A stretch of 64,000 nt of DNA. It comes from an uncultured Clostridia bacterium. GTDB lineage: Bacteria > Bacillota > Clostridia > Saccharofermentanales > Saccharofermentanaceae. The position numbers and the translations under genes were made by a program. The DNA lies in NCBI GenBank assembly GCA_946537885.1, contig CAMNGC010000001.1:121897-185896 (forward strand), in the 5' to 3' direction. Positions 18,686-27,386 of this stretch are shown here, piece after piece. Position 1 is the stretch's first letter, and the number at the start of each line of letters is the position of its first letter. A model generated the notes under the pieces. The model saw nothing but the letters and a program-made list of their open reading frames with translations. It did no database searches and had not been told where the DNA came from.

Positions 18686-21043
18686 ATGGCATCAAAAGTT
18701 TCTATTATAATTCCGGTCCACAATACCGAGCCCTATCTTGAACAGTGTCTTAAAAGTGTGGTCAATCAGACCTACCGGGATATAGAGATCATAGTCGTGG
18801 ATGATAACTCTTCTGACGGATCTCGAGAGCTGATCAATGGCTTCGCTGAGAGTGACGACAGGATAGTAGTAAGGCTTCTGGATAGGGATAGCGGTACACT
18901 TGTTGCGCGTAACGAAGGAATCCGACTGTCTTCCGGTAAGTATATTTGTTTTGTCGATTCGGATGATTATCTGGAGCCGGATGCAATAGAGTCCGTCACA
19001 TCGAAAATGGATGAAGTTCAGGTCGATATCCTGCATTTTTCCGTGAAGATATGGAATATCAGCGGTGTGTCTGAGAAGCGCATAAAACAAAACCGAGCGT
19101 TTATGGCGCCTTTCCCCGGCAGATTGGAAGGACATGACATCTTCACCAAATGTTTTGTTGATCAGCGATATGGATTTAATATCTGGAATAAGCTTTTCAA
19201 TGCTGAACTATGTCGATCCGTCCTGCCTGAGATCGAGGATATCTATATGCCCAAAGCACAGGATATGTATATGTATTTTGTGCTGGCACATTATGCCGGC
19301 AGTTACTACGGCTGGGAGAGTAAGGAATACTATAATTACTGTTTCGGCCGGGGATTCACGGGCTCTGAGAAAGCTGATCTTGAACGGCTCAAGAGATTCT
19401 CGGCTCAGAAAACGACATATGATGCACTTGTACGTTTTATCTCGGGGCGAAAAGAAGCTATAACGGACTATGATCTGATCCTCGGACGTTATAAGAGACA
19501 GTGGGAAGGTGAATGTATCAAGATCCTGGATTCACTGCCGGAAGAGGACATAAACGAGGGCGTAAAGATCATATTGTCATATTGGTCTAAGGCAGAGCTT
19601 GCTGAAGGATTGGCAGGAGTATGCTGGACGAACCGCGCGAAAGCAGGCAAGCTTATACAAAAGATCGACCACACTCCGATGTCTGCAAAGAGGAACGAGG
19701 TTATTGCGCTTTACTATCACAGGCTTTCCCTTGGCGGTGCGCAGAAGGTTATGTATCTGATGGGTTGTATGCTCATCAATATGGGTTATAAGGTGGTACT
19801 GGTCACGGATGAGGAAGAGACACCGAATGATTACCGAGTTCCGGGCGCCGACCGTGTGCTGATAAGACCGAGTGCTGTTACGAATAAAACCAACTATGCG
19901 TTAAGGGGCGCCATGTGGCAGAGTGTGATCGACAACTATGATGTTGATGTTGTCATATATAATGCATGGGAATCCGAGATGCTGATGTGGGACACCTTCC
20001 TTTTCCGATTGAATGATGTTTCCATAATCTCATATAACCACAATACATTCTCGATTCCGCTTACCAGAATGGCCAAATCATTCTCAAATAAGACCTATGC
20101 ATTGGCTGCGGTTGATGGAATGATCGTATTGTCTGAAGCTGACAGAGTCTTCTGGAGTGCGTTTAGTGATCATGTATATCATTTGCCTAATCCGATCGAG
20201 CCAAAGCTCAGGAATATATCATTGACAGATGAGCCCAGGAAAAACCATATCCTGTGGATAGCGAGATTGTCTGACGAGAAGAGGCCTCTTGATGCAGTCA
20301 AGATCATGGCACTGGTAAAAGAGGCTGTTCCGGATGCAGTCTTATTCATGGTCGGAGATTCGCCTGACCCCAAACAGATGGAGGCGCTAAAAAGCGAAAT
20401 AGCCGGAAATGATCTTGGCGACAGTGTGGTTGTGGCCGGATTTCAGACTGATCCCGATCCGTACTACCGCACGGCAAAACTTGTCTTGAGTACTTCGCAT
20501 TATGAAGGCTATCCGATGGTGCTCATCGAGGCGGAGGCCTATGGATTGCCTGTCGTAATGTACGACATTTATCATCTCGATCTGAATAAGGACGAATACG
20601 GTGTTACGGCAGTCCCTCATCGCGATCTTAAAAGAGCTGCCGGCGAGATCATCAAACTTCTGTCCGATGACAGCTTATATAAGAGGCGTTGCGAGCAGGT
20701 GCAAAAGGCGTTTGCCGAGCTGTCAGCCTATGATCTCGAGGCTGCGTGGGACGATATCCTTCACGGTAAAAGACAATGTGAACCTATTGATAAAAATACC
20801 AAAGACATGATCAGGCTGATCAGAGATCACTATGCTGACGGATATACTTCATACGACAAAAAGATGAAGAAAGCAGCAAAAGATAAAAAGGATTTGGAGA
20901 AGAACATAACTGAGCTCACTGAGATCATAGATAAACGGGAAAAAGAGCTCAACGACATAAAGACTTCCGCGACTTATCGATTTGCAAAATGCCTGAGCAC
21001 ACCTTTCAGAGCTCTGAAGAAGATCATTAAGAGGAAAAGATAA
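18686..21043 (+). CDS. Bifunctional glycosyltransferase (GT2 + GT4) with coiled-coil tail
   Basis: The 785-residue protein fuses two transferases. Residues 1-230 are a GT2 domain (VSIIIPVHNTEPYLEQCL, metal site VDSDD at 90-94). Residues from about 330 to 700 are a GT-B fold of the GT4 type: GGAQKVMYLMG at the front, WIARLSDEKRPLDAV near 530, and the EGYPMVLIE donor-site motif near 605. A charged coiled coil follows and the protein ends in a basic tail after NDIKTSATYRFAK. It probably adds two sugars to a surface polysaccharide at the cytoplasmic membrane face. Its stop codon overlaps the next start by one base (TAATG), so the two genes form an operon. Confidence 0.85.
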   Translation: MASKVSIIIPVHNTEPYLEQCLKSVVNQTYRDIEIIVVDDNSSDGSRELINGFAESDDRIVVRLLDRDSGTLVARNEGIRLSSGKYICFVDSDDYLEPDAIESVTSKMDEVQVDILHFSVKIWNISGVSEKRIKQNRAFMAPFPGRLEGHDIFTKCFVDQRYGFNIWNKLFNAELCRSVLPEIEDIYMPKAQDMYMYFVLAHYAGSYYGWESKEYYNYCFGRGFTGSEKADLERLKRFSAQKTTYDALVRFISGRKEAITDYDLILGRYKRQWEGECIKILDSLPEEDINEGVKIILSYWSKAELAEGLAGVCWTNRAKAGKLIQKIDHTPMSAKRNEVIALYYHRLSLGGAQKVMYLMGCMLINMGYKVVLVTDEEETPNDYRVPGADRVLIRPSAVTNKTNYALRGAMWQSVIDNYDVDVVIYNAWESEMLMWDTFLFRLNDVSIISYNHNTFSIPLTRMAKSFSNKTYALAAVDGMIVLSEADRVFWSAFSDHVYHLPNPIEPKLRNISLTDEPRKNHILWIARLSDEKRPLDAVKIMALVKEAVPDAVLFMVGDSPDPKQMEALKSEIAGNDLGDSVVVAGFQTDPDPYYRTAKLVLSTSHYEGYPMVLIEAEAYGLPVVMYDIYHLDLNKDEYGVTAVPHRDLKRAAGEIIKLLSDDSLYKRRCEQVQKAFAELSAYDLEAAWDDILHGKRQCEPIDKNTKDMIRLIRDHYADGYTSYDKKMKKAAKDKKDLEKNITELTEIIDKREKELNDIKTSATYRFAKCLSTPFRALKKIIKRKR

Positions 21044-22464
21044 TGGATGACATTAAAGTATCAGTAATCGTACCCGTATATAACAGCGCTCAATATCTGA
21101 GGCAGTGTCTTGACAGCATTGTCGGCCAGTCGCTTGAGGAGATCGAGATCATTCTCGTAGACGACGGTTCTGATGACGGAAGTGTAGATATCCTGAAGGA
21201 GTATGCCGAGAAGGATGCGCGCATACGTGTAATGCATCAGGAGCATAAGTTTGCGGGTGTAGCACGTAATAGCGGCAAAGCTGTTGCAAAGGGCAAATAT
21301 CTGGTTTTCTGGGATTCTGATGACTATTTCAAGGCAGACGCATTAAAGCTCATGTATGAGAAGTGTGAAGTGGATGACGCGGATATATGCATATGTGGGG
21401 GAAGGCAATTTTTCGATGAAGAGGGATTTGAGACTCCTGCGCCCAGGTATATTAGGAAGGGCGATCTTCCGGATACCGTTCCTTATAATATCCGCACGGC
21501 GCCTGACCGGATCCTTACGGTAACGATCAATGTCCCCTGGAATAAGATGTTCAGAAGGAGCTTTATCGAGAAGACGAAGCTGGATTTTAAGCCATCGAGG
21601 AATTGTAATGACGTTTACTTTGTAGAGTGTGCTATGTGCTTTGCAGAGAGGATTACTTTGGTTAATAAGGGACTGGTGGTATATCGTAAGAGTAAGAGAT
21701 CCGGGCTGGTCGCGAGCATTGATAAGGGCCTTCGCTCGGCTATAGACACCTGGATCGATACGGCTGATAATCTGCGCGCCAATGACAGATTTCCGGCAAG
21801 GAGCTTCGCGAACAGGGCATGGGAAGATATCCTTCATTTGATGAGTAATACCACAGATTGGCGAGTCTTTAAGGAAGAGTTTGAATATCTTCGTTCAGGA
21901 GCCCTTGATAGACTCGCGATCATAAGACCTGATGACGATGAGTACTATTTCATAAAGTGGCAGAATGAGGCGGCAAGAAGGATCTTTGACAATACGCCTG
22001 AGGAGTTTGACAGGTATCTTGCCAATTTCTTTTTCACTCGCGATGCCGCGACTACTGCCGGGAAAAGGGCGGCGGATGAGAAGAATAAGAAAAAGATCGA
22101 TCAGCTGACCAAGAAGAATGAAGCCTCTGAGGCTGATATATGCAAGATGAAGGCTGATATAGCTGAGCTGAAGAATGAACTTAAGCATGTGAAAGATGAG
22201 ACTTCCAAACTCGAAAAGAATCTCGGCAGGACGCAGAAGGAACTTAAGGATGTTAAGGGTAAGTATGATTCGGCGCAGGAAACAATAAGTCTGCTGAATA
22301 TCGACTGTCAGGAAAAGGACAGGCTAATAGCACAGACAGATAAGACTCTCAAAAAGAAAGAGAAAGAGATAAGGGATATCAAAGGATCTGTATCCTTTAA
22401 GATCGGGCGCGGAATGACATGGTTTCCGAGGAAGGTCAAAAAGCTGGTCAAGGGTAAGGGATAA
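21043..22464 (+). CDS. GT2 glycosyltransferase with C-terminal coiled coil
   Basis: The product has 473 residues. The N-terminal GT-A domain starts VSVIVPVYNSAQYLRQCL and has VFWDSDDYF at 88-96, with the acidic metal site at 91-94, the same position as in the upstream enzyme. From about 345 on the protein is a long heptad-like coiled coil (KMKADIAELKNELKHV). It ends in RDIKGSVSFKIGR plus a basic tail that closely mirrors the tail of the upstream gene. The coiled coils may pair the two enzymes or attach them to a complex (inference). Acceptor and sugar are unknown. The start overlaps the previous stop by one base. Confidence 0.85.
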   Translation: MDDIKVSVIVPVYNSAQYLRQCLDSIVGQSLEEIEIILVDDGSDDGSVDILKEYAEKDARIRVMHQEHKFAGVARNSGKAVAKGKYLVFWDSDDYFKADALKLMYEKCEVDDADICICGGRQFFDEEGFETPAPRYIRKGDLPDTVPYNIRTAPDRILTVTINVPWNKMFRRSFIEKTKLDFKPSRNCNDVYFVECAMCFAERITLVNKGLVVYRKSKRSGLVASIDKGLRSAIDTWIDTADNLRANDRFPARSFANRAWEDILHLMSNTTDWRVFKEEFEYLRSGALDRLAIIRPDDDEYYFIKWQNEAARRIFDNTPEEFDRYLANFFFTRDAATTAGKRAADEKNKKKIDQLTKKNEASEADICKMKADIAELKNELKHVKDETSKLEKNLGRTQKELKDVKGKYDSAQETISLLNIDCQEKDRLIAQTDKTLKKKEKEIRDIKGSVSFKIGRGMTWFPRKVKKLVKGKG

Positions 22465-22541
22465 GAATATCCGATATAAAGTTTTTTCTCTTCGCGGATC
22501 CTGAGAGAGTGATATTGCTGATACTGAATATTTAACTGTGA

Positions 22542-22594
22542 AGTCGCAAAATATGTGATATAATCAATGTGAACAGTCGCAAAATATGTGATAT
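22542..22594 (+). promoter_or_regulatory. Two perfect 20-bp direct repeats (putative operator)
   Basis: AGTCGCAAAATATGTGATAT occurs at 22542-22561 and again at 22575-22594, 33 bases apart (about three helical turns). The first copy runs into the -10 element and the second covers the expected start of transcription. An autoregulatory operator for the HTH protein encoded at 22625 is the simplest reading. Confidence 0.75.
22556..22564 (+). promoter_or_regulatory. Extended -10 promoter of the HTH/HipA-like module
   Basis: TGATATAAT overlaps the right end of the first direct repeat. No good -35 is visible at the right distance, as expected for an extended -10 promoter. Confidence 0.55.
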
Positions 22595-22624
22595 GCATAG
22601 TTGAAAGTGAAGAGGGGAACTGTT

Positions 22625-23167
22625 ATGGATGATTATGTAATCAGCAGAAAAATATCAGGGCAGTCTGTCAGGACGCTTCGTGAGAAGTTAAAAATGACAC
22701 AAAAAGAATTTGCAGATCTGACATGTTCGTCTAAGAGGACAGTTGAGAATTGGGAGAGTAAGAAAGAACCTTTGTCCGGACCGATCGTAACTCTGATCGA
22801 GTTGTTCATGCGTAAGCCGGAGTTGGTAAACTATATGAGAATACCTCCCAGAACAACAACTATGCGTCTGTATTATATGTACAATGAGATGGTATGTACC
22901 GTTATTGATGTAAATGAGATAAATAGAAGTATTACGATCAGAAACTATATAGATAATCCTCTGTTTAGGGCCTTCGGTGTGAATACTCAACCCGACTACG
23001 ATGATTATGAAGAGTTTCTGAAGTCGCGGTGTTTTCCGGAATCCAGAGATAAGATGAAGATCGAGTTGGAGCGGTTGGGAATCCCCTTTTATGACCCTAT
23101 CCTTATTATCGAGAAGACGCAGGGGCGTGTCGAGGGTGATAATTTCAGCATTAAGATCGAGAGGTGA
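22625..23167 (+). CDS. HTH regulator with C-terminal HipA-partner-like domain (putative antitoxin)
   Basis: The product has 180 residues. The N-terminal third is an XRE-like helix-turn-helix (MTQKEFADLTCSSKRTVENWE). The C-terminal part (about 75-180, RLYYMYNEMVCTVIDV to GDNFSIKIER) looks like the small domain often encoded just before HipA-like kinases in Clostridia; this comparison is from memory. I chose the ATG at 22625 because GAGGGGA lies 7 bases upstream; an ATG at 22601 lacks a site. The gene overlaps or abuts the kinase gene and sits behind a promoter with 20-bp direct repeats. Role inferred: repressor and antitoxin of the pair. Confidence 0.7.
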   Translation: MDDYVISRKISGQSVRTLREKLKMTQKEFADLTCSSKRTVENWESKKEPLSGPIVTLIELFMRKPELVNYMRIPPRTTTMRLYYMYNEMVCTVIDVNEINRSITIRNYIDNPLFRAFGVNTQPDYDDYEEFLKSRCFPESRDKMKIELERLGIPFYDPILIIEKTQGRVEGDNFSIKIER

Positions 23168-23175
23168 TCAATTAT

Positions 23176-23979
23176 ATGATCGAATTCACTGACATTCATA
23201 AATATGATACAGGGAGAAGGTCGTCTAAAGGTAACCAGTTTAAGTTCAGATTAGACGATCGTTGGTATAAGGCAGACTATCTTGGTTATGAAGGTCTGGC
23301 TGAATATGTTGTATCTGAATTACTTGCTTTGTCTAGTCTTGATGACAGTGAATATACTCGATATGGGCTTGAGCAGATCAAATATAAAAATGTGGTATTC
23401 AACGGATGTGTAAGTAAAGATTTTGCAGGACAATGGAATCTAATAACGTTGGAGAGGTTGTTCAAGAATGTATATGGTCAGAGTTTAACCGGGATCATCT
23501 TCACGATAGCTGACCACAAAGAGCGACTGAAGACTATGGTTGATCTGGTCGAGCGCGCAACATCCATAAAAGGGTTTGGTATCTACATGAATAAGATGCT
23601 GACAATAGATGCCATCTTTCTTAATGAAGATCGCCATACTCACAATATTGCGATAATGACCAATGGAACAGAATATAGGCTGGCTCCGATTTTCGACAAT
23701 GGCGCGGCACTCCTATCGGATACAAGAATGGACTATCCTCTTACGGATGATACTTACAGCTTGATCAATGACGTGAAGCCTAAGACATTTTGCGATAGTT
23801 TTACGGAGCAGCTGGAGATATCTGAGAGCTTATATGGCCACAATATTCGTTTTGAATATGGATATAACGAAGTAGAGGCCATAATTAACAAGGCGACGAT
23901 CTACGATGAGCAGATCCGCAAGCGTGTGATAGATGTGATAATGGAGACTAGGCGCAGATACAGCTATCTTTTCGGATGA
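23176..23979 (+). CDS. HipA-like Ser/Thr kinase (putative toxin)
   Basis: The 267-residue protein carries the HipA-type kinase core: FLNEDRHTHNIAIM, with the catalytic Asp152 and Asn157, and RLAPIFDNGA, with the metal-binding Asp174. WYKADYLGYEGLAEYVVSELL at the front is the likely N-lobe with Lys32. It is much shorter than E. coli HipA (about 440) and lacks its N-terminal subdomain. I chose the ATG at 23176 because GAGGTGATC, complementary to the 16S 3' end, sits 6 bases upstream; a GTG at 23164 overlaps the previous stop by 4 bases and is the alternative. HipA kinases inhibit growth by phosphorylating translation components; the target here is unknown. Confidence 0.72.
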   Translation: MIEFTDIHKYDTGRRSSKGNQFKFRLDDRWYKADYLGYEGLAEYVVSELLALSSLDDSEYTRYGLEQIKYKNVVFNGCVSKDFAGQWNLITLERLFKNVYGQSLTGIIFTIADHKERLKTMVDLVERATSIKGFGIYMNKMLTIDAIFLNEDRHTHNIAIMTNGTEYRLAPIFDNGAALLSDTRMDYPLTDDTYSLINDVKPKTFCDSFTEQLEISESLYGHNIRFEYGYNEVEAIINKATIYDEQIRKRVIDVIMETRRRYSYLFG

Positions 23980-23997
23980 AAGGATAAATGCTCGCCC

Positions 23998-25689
23998 TCA
24001 CATCCTCACGTGACTTACGTTTACCAATATCATCGGCCTTCTTCTTGTCTTCTCGTAAAGAAGGGTCCTGATGTTCTCTCGGAAGGCTCTGGTGACAACC
24101 TCATCCTCAATATTCTTATGCTTACGCACGCTGCTGCCGGTGAGAGCCAATGCTCTGGCTCCGCAGTCTCTGTGGATCTCTTCCTTCTCATCCTCGAAAA
24201 CAAATCCGATAGATGTGACGGTAGGTACACAGGCCAGCTCGCCCGTCTTGTCATCGATAACAAATGAGATGGAGATACAACCGTCCTCTCCCAAGAGCCT
24301 GCGGTCAGTAAGAACGCGGTTGTCCAGATCGGCAACACCTGAACCGTCAATGAGAACGGGGCTGGCAGGCACATGATCCGTAACTTCCGCATGATCTTTT
24401 GTGACTGACAGAACATCACCATTGTTCATGATAAATATATTCTCGGGTGGGACGCCAAGGGATTCTGCCAGCTCGGCGTGACGATAGAGCATGCGGTATT
24501 CACCGTGGACCGGTACAAAGAACTTGGGCTTGACCAGCGTGTGGAGAAGCTGGATCTCTTTTCGATAAGCGTGTCCTGAAACATGCACTTCGGCCAGGGA
24601 CTCATATATGACATGGGCGCCGCGCTTAAAAAGCTCGTTGATGACCTTGTAGATAGGCTTCTCGTTGCCCGGGATGGGATGGGCAGAGATAATTACCGTG
24701 TCGCCTTCCTGAATCTCAACGGACTTATGCGAAGCGAAAGCCATCCTCGACAGTGCGCTCATGGGCTCGGCCTGGCTGCCGGTAGTCAGGATTACGATCT
24801 CGTTGTCATCATATTTGTCGATGTCATTTATGTCGATCAGAGTATCAGGCTTCATATCAATATAGCCAAGAGAATTCGCGATGCTAAAAACTGCGACCAT
24901 GCTGCGGCCTGAGAGGCATACATGTCGGTTGTATTTCTCCGCAGCCGTAAATATCTGCTGCATACGATGGACGTGGCTCGAAAAGGTCGCTACAATGATC
25001 CTTCCCTCTGCATTCTGGAAGATCCTCTGGAAGGACTCACCCACCTGCATCTCAGAAGGGGAGAAGCCTTCCTTCTCGATATTGGTGCTCTCACACATAA
25101 AGAGCAGAACGCCCTGCTTACCGTACTCGCCGAACCTGGCAAGGTCAATGACATGTCCGTTGATAGGGGTATAGTCGACTTTAAAGTCGCCGGAATGGAT
25201 GATCGTTCCGACAGGGGTCTTGATGGCGATGGCGTAGCTGTCAGCGATGCTGTGGTTGACGCGGATGAACTCGATCGTAAAGCTGTTCCCCATGCAAACG
25301 GTGTCGCCGCTCTTAAAGGCCTGAAGATCAATGCCTTTAAGGCTTACGTTCTTGTCGCATAGCTTGTGGCGAACCAGCTCGATGGTGAGCTTGCCGCCGT
25401 AAACGGGACATTTGAATTCGCTCAGGAAATAGGGGAGGGATCCGATATGGTCCTCGTGACCATGCGTAAGTATGACTCCTCTTAGCTTGTGCTGATTGTT
25501 ACGTATATAGGTATAATCCTGAATGACAGCATCTACTCCGGGCATGTTCTCCTCAGCGAAAGCCATTCCGACATCGATAACGATCAGGTCGTTATCGTAC
25601 TCAAATGCCGTCATATTCTTGCCGATCTCCTGAAGGCCTCCTAAGGGGATGATCTTCAGAGCGTTTTCTGTTTGTTTTTTCTTAGCCAT
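23998..25689 (-). CDS. rnj: Ribonuclease J
   Basis: This 563-residue protein is a metallo-beta-lactamase/beta-CASP nuclease. The zinc site HGHEDHIG lies at residues 76-83, preceded by GGLQEIGKNM at the start of the fold. Later motifs include SGDFKVDYTP, a beta-CASP region with SGRSMV, and the closing HVSGHAY and VPVHGEYRML. RNase J matures rRNA and degrades mRNA from the 5' end in Gram-positive bacteria lacking RNase E. The start has AAGGAAAG upstream. It follows the 3D-domain protein gene by 13 bases on the same strand. The 3' end faces the HipA-like gene with only 18 bases between, and no terminator is visible. Confidence 0.95.
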   Translation of the reverse strand: MAKKKQTENALKIIPLGGLQEIGKNMTAFEYDNDLIVIDVGMAFAEENMPGVDAVIQDYTYIRNNQHKLRGVILTHGHEDHIGSLPYFLSEFKCPVYGGKLTIELVRHKLCDKNVSLKGIDLQAFKSGDTVCMGNSFTIEFIRVNHSIADSYAIAIKTPVGTIIHSGDFKVDYTPINGHVIDLARFGEYGKQGVLLFMCESTNIEKEGFSPSEMQVGESFQRIFQNAEGRIIVATFSSHVHRMQQIFTAAEKYNRHVCLSGRSMVAVFSIANSLGYIDMKPDTLIDINDIDKYDDNEIVILTTGSQAEPMSALSRMAFASHKSVEIQEGDTVIISAHPIPGNEKPIYKVINELFKRGAHVIYESLAEVHVSGHAYRKEIQLLHTLVKPKFFVPVHGEYRMLYRHAELAESLGVPPENIFIMNNGDVLSVTKDHAEVTDHVPASPVLIDGSGVADLDNRVLTDRRLLGEDGCISISFVIDDKTGELACVPTVTSIGFVFEDEKEEIHRDCGARALALTGSSVRKHKNIEDEVVTRAFRENIRTLLYEKTRRRPMILVNVSHVRM

Positions 25690-25702
25690 AAATCTTTCCT
25701 TG

Positions 25703-26794
25703 TCAATTAACTATGTATACGTCACAGCTAGTGCTGGAGTAACTCTCCCCATCATCGGCATAGATGTCGATGTGACTGCCGGTAACGCCGGACCCTCTGT
25801 CCTCGACTGTGTAGTAGCCGTCGCCTCCTAAAGGGTCATTGGCGATGTAGATCGTGGTGCCGGCAGGGAAGATGCTCCAGTCGGCAGCCACAGTGCGTCC
25901 TTCGGAACAGGTGGTGCCGGTTGCCGTGGAAGTGTTGTATCCGCCGTCGCCTGTTGGCTGTGGGCCGTAGAATGTTATGTGACAGCTGCCATAGTAGGTC
26001 ATACCGTCGATACTCTCCGCATTCGATGAAGTCGGCGCGGCTGTAGCCTGGGTGGTCGACTGTGTTGTTGATGCCGTCGTCGCCTGTGTCGTTGCCTGAG
26101 TGGCGGCGACAGTTGTGGTCGTCGCGACAGTCTCCGGCGGCGTAGTGGTCGTCAGGGACTGTATGACGTAATTACCGTTATAGGTCTTGTACCAGCCGTT
26201 ACTGGTCGATGCAATAACATCGATCTTGTCGCCGGCCGAAAGTGTCCTTACGATGTCGTATTCAGTGCCCGGCCCCTCTCGAAGATTGAGTTCTGAGGCG
26301 GCATAGACTTCTGCATAGAACTCGGCTTCGGTGATTCCGGCTGTTGTCTCGGCAGTGGTCTCGACCGGGGCCTCAGTGGCCGCGCTTGTATCTGCAGCTT
26401 CAGTCTCGGGAGCCTCGGAGGTCACGCTTGAAGCTTCAGAATCGGAGCTTGATGTCTCGTCGGATTCGTCCGTGCCGTCACTAACGGATGTGCTGCCGTC
26501 CGAATCGTCGCTTTCCCTGAAGGGAGGTTCGCCGTCCTGAGTTGCTTCAGTGCTGCTGTTTGCTTCTTCTGAAACAAGAGTCTCAGATTCATCTTCCGTT
26601 TTCTCTGTCGCGGCAAGCATTGATTCGAGCTCGCTGGCACGGGCCTGTCGATCAGCGCGGCTCTGAGCTTCCATTATATTGACTACACCGATCGTCGCAA
26701 GTGCGCAGAGAAGGATTATGGAGATGACACTTACCGCGATCTTGATCCTGTCCGCAGTGAGTTTATCTTTTGTCGATAAATCGATAAATTTCAA
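25703..26794 (-). CDS. Membrane-anchored SH3b and 3D-domain cell-wall protein
   Basis: The product is 363 residues. An N-terminal membrane helix at 17-40 is followed by an acidic Ser/Thr/Glu-rich stalk (45-155), an SH3b domain (160-212, LNLREGPGTEYDIV) and a Thr-rich linker (213-260). The C-terminal 3D domain (266-363) has aspartates in VAADWSIFPAGT, VEDRGSG and HIDIYADD. 3D domains occur in wall-lytic enzymes such as YuiC and Rpf-like proteins, so a lytic transglycosylase or muralytic role is likely. The start is a TTG at 26794 with AAGGAG 11 bases before it; no ATG or GTG fits better. It is probably co-transcribed with rnj. Confidence 0.82.
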   Translation of the reverse strand: MKFIDLSTKDKLTADRIKIAVSVISIILLCALATIGVVNIMEAQSRADRQARASELESMLAATEKTEDESETLVSEEANSSTEATQDGEPPFRESDDSDGSTSVSDGTDESDETSSSDSEASSVTSEAPETEAADTSAATEAPVETTAETTAGITEAEFYAEVYAASELNLREGPGTEYDIVRTLSAGDKIDVIASTSNGWYKTYNGNYVIQSLTTTTPPETVATTTTVAATQATTQATTASTTQSTTQATAAPTSSNAESIDGMTYYGSCHITFYGPQPTGDGGYNTSTATGTTCSEGRTVAADWSIFPAGTTIYIANDPLGGDGYYTVEDRGSGVTGSHIDIYADDGESYSSTSCDVYIVN

Positions 26795-27151
26795 ATAATC
26801 TATGACTCCTTTTTGCTGTCACGACGCCACATAAGGCGCCGACATCCTCGCGATGCGCAAAACTAACCAAATACATTATAACACAAAAACATACGTTCCT
26901 TGTTTTTCTCTATTATAAAAGGTGACATCGGATAATGGTATGCCATGGCCGGAATTTATTGGTGTGTATATTTTTCTCGAAAAAAATAAATCTGTCGAAA
27001 GAATGCACGGATCTTTTCGACAAAAAGTTTGGAATTAGAAAAAATATACATGTCCGCACACTTTGTAAAATATTTGTCACAGCGCTGATAAGCATGAAAT
27101 ATTGTCCGCCTCTATAATCATAACTACAACACTTTATCAGGCGGGGCGCAT
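26795..27151. other. 357-base gap with promoter signals and one hairpin
   Basis: No convincing gene is seen. On the minus strand TGTTATAAT (26883-26875) is an extended -10 element for the 3D-domain gene. A near-perfect inverted repeat, TGTCGAAA...TTTTCGACA, lies at 26993-27022 in AT-rich DNA; read on the minus strand it is followed by a T-rich stretch. A TATAAT at 27113-27118 could serve the small ORF at 27152. Short ORFs overlapping the hairpin on both strands lack ribosome-binding sites. Confidence 0.5.
26875..26883 (-). promoter_or_regulatory. Extended -10 promoter for the 3D-domain/rnj operon
   Basis: TGTTATAAT on the minus strand, about 80 bases before the TTG start at 26794. The -35 region is not recognisable. 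Confidence 0.5.
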
Positions 27152-27310
27152 ATGAGAGGCAGAAGGGACAGGGAACAGTCGTACAGACAGGAAGGGCGAG
27201 ATGCCGCTTCCGGGCGACGCATTGTTTATCTGGTCTGCATTATGATACTTGTTCTCTGTATCGGATTGGATGTTTATTTTATTCTGGGGATACTTGAATA
27301 TCTGAATTAA
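27152..27310 (+). CDS. Small single-span membrane protein (52 residues), hypothetical
   Basis: The ORF starts at an ATG, has a very basic and polar first 23 residues (MRGRRDREQSYRQEG), and then a hydrophobic helix (IVYLVCIMILVLCIGLDVYFIL) to the end. The topology would be N-in with a single span. AGGCGGGG lies about 5 bases upstream, an acceptable but weak site. A TATAAT lies 34 bases before the start. It ends 76 bases before proS, which has its own promoter. No family is recognised and the function is unknown. The sharp division into charged and hydrophobic halves supports a real gene, but it may be chance. Confidence 0.45.
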   Translation: MRGRRDREQSYRQEGRDAASGRRIVYLVCIMILVLCIGLDVYFILGILEYLN

Positions 27311-27320
27311 GCTTGCCGGT

Positions 27321-27349
27321 TTGCAAAAAGAACGCGACTCCTTTATACT
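27321..27349 (+). promoter_or_regulatory. Promoter of proS
   Basis: TTGCAA (27321-27326) and TATACT (27344-27349) with a 17-base spacer, 38 bases before the proS start codon. Confidence 0.6.
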
Positions 27350-27386
27350 TTCCGTGTATTTATTATAATTAAACGGGAGAACGATA

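Noticed and set aside
18686..21043. Possible frameshift or fusion error joining GT2 and GT4 genes
   Set aside because: The frame is continuous, both parts have intact motifs and the linker is long and protein-like, so a true two-domain enzyme is more likely.
22308..22598. 96-residue minus-strand ORF over the repeat operator
   Set aside because: Its sequence contains the translated 20-mer repeats and the reverse of the coiled-coil gene end; there is no ribosome-binding site.
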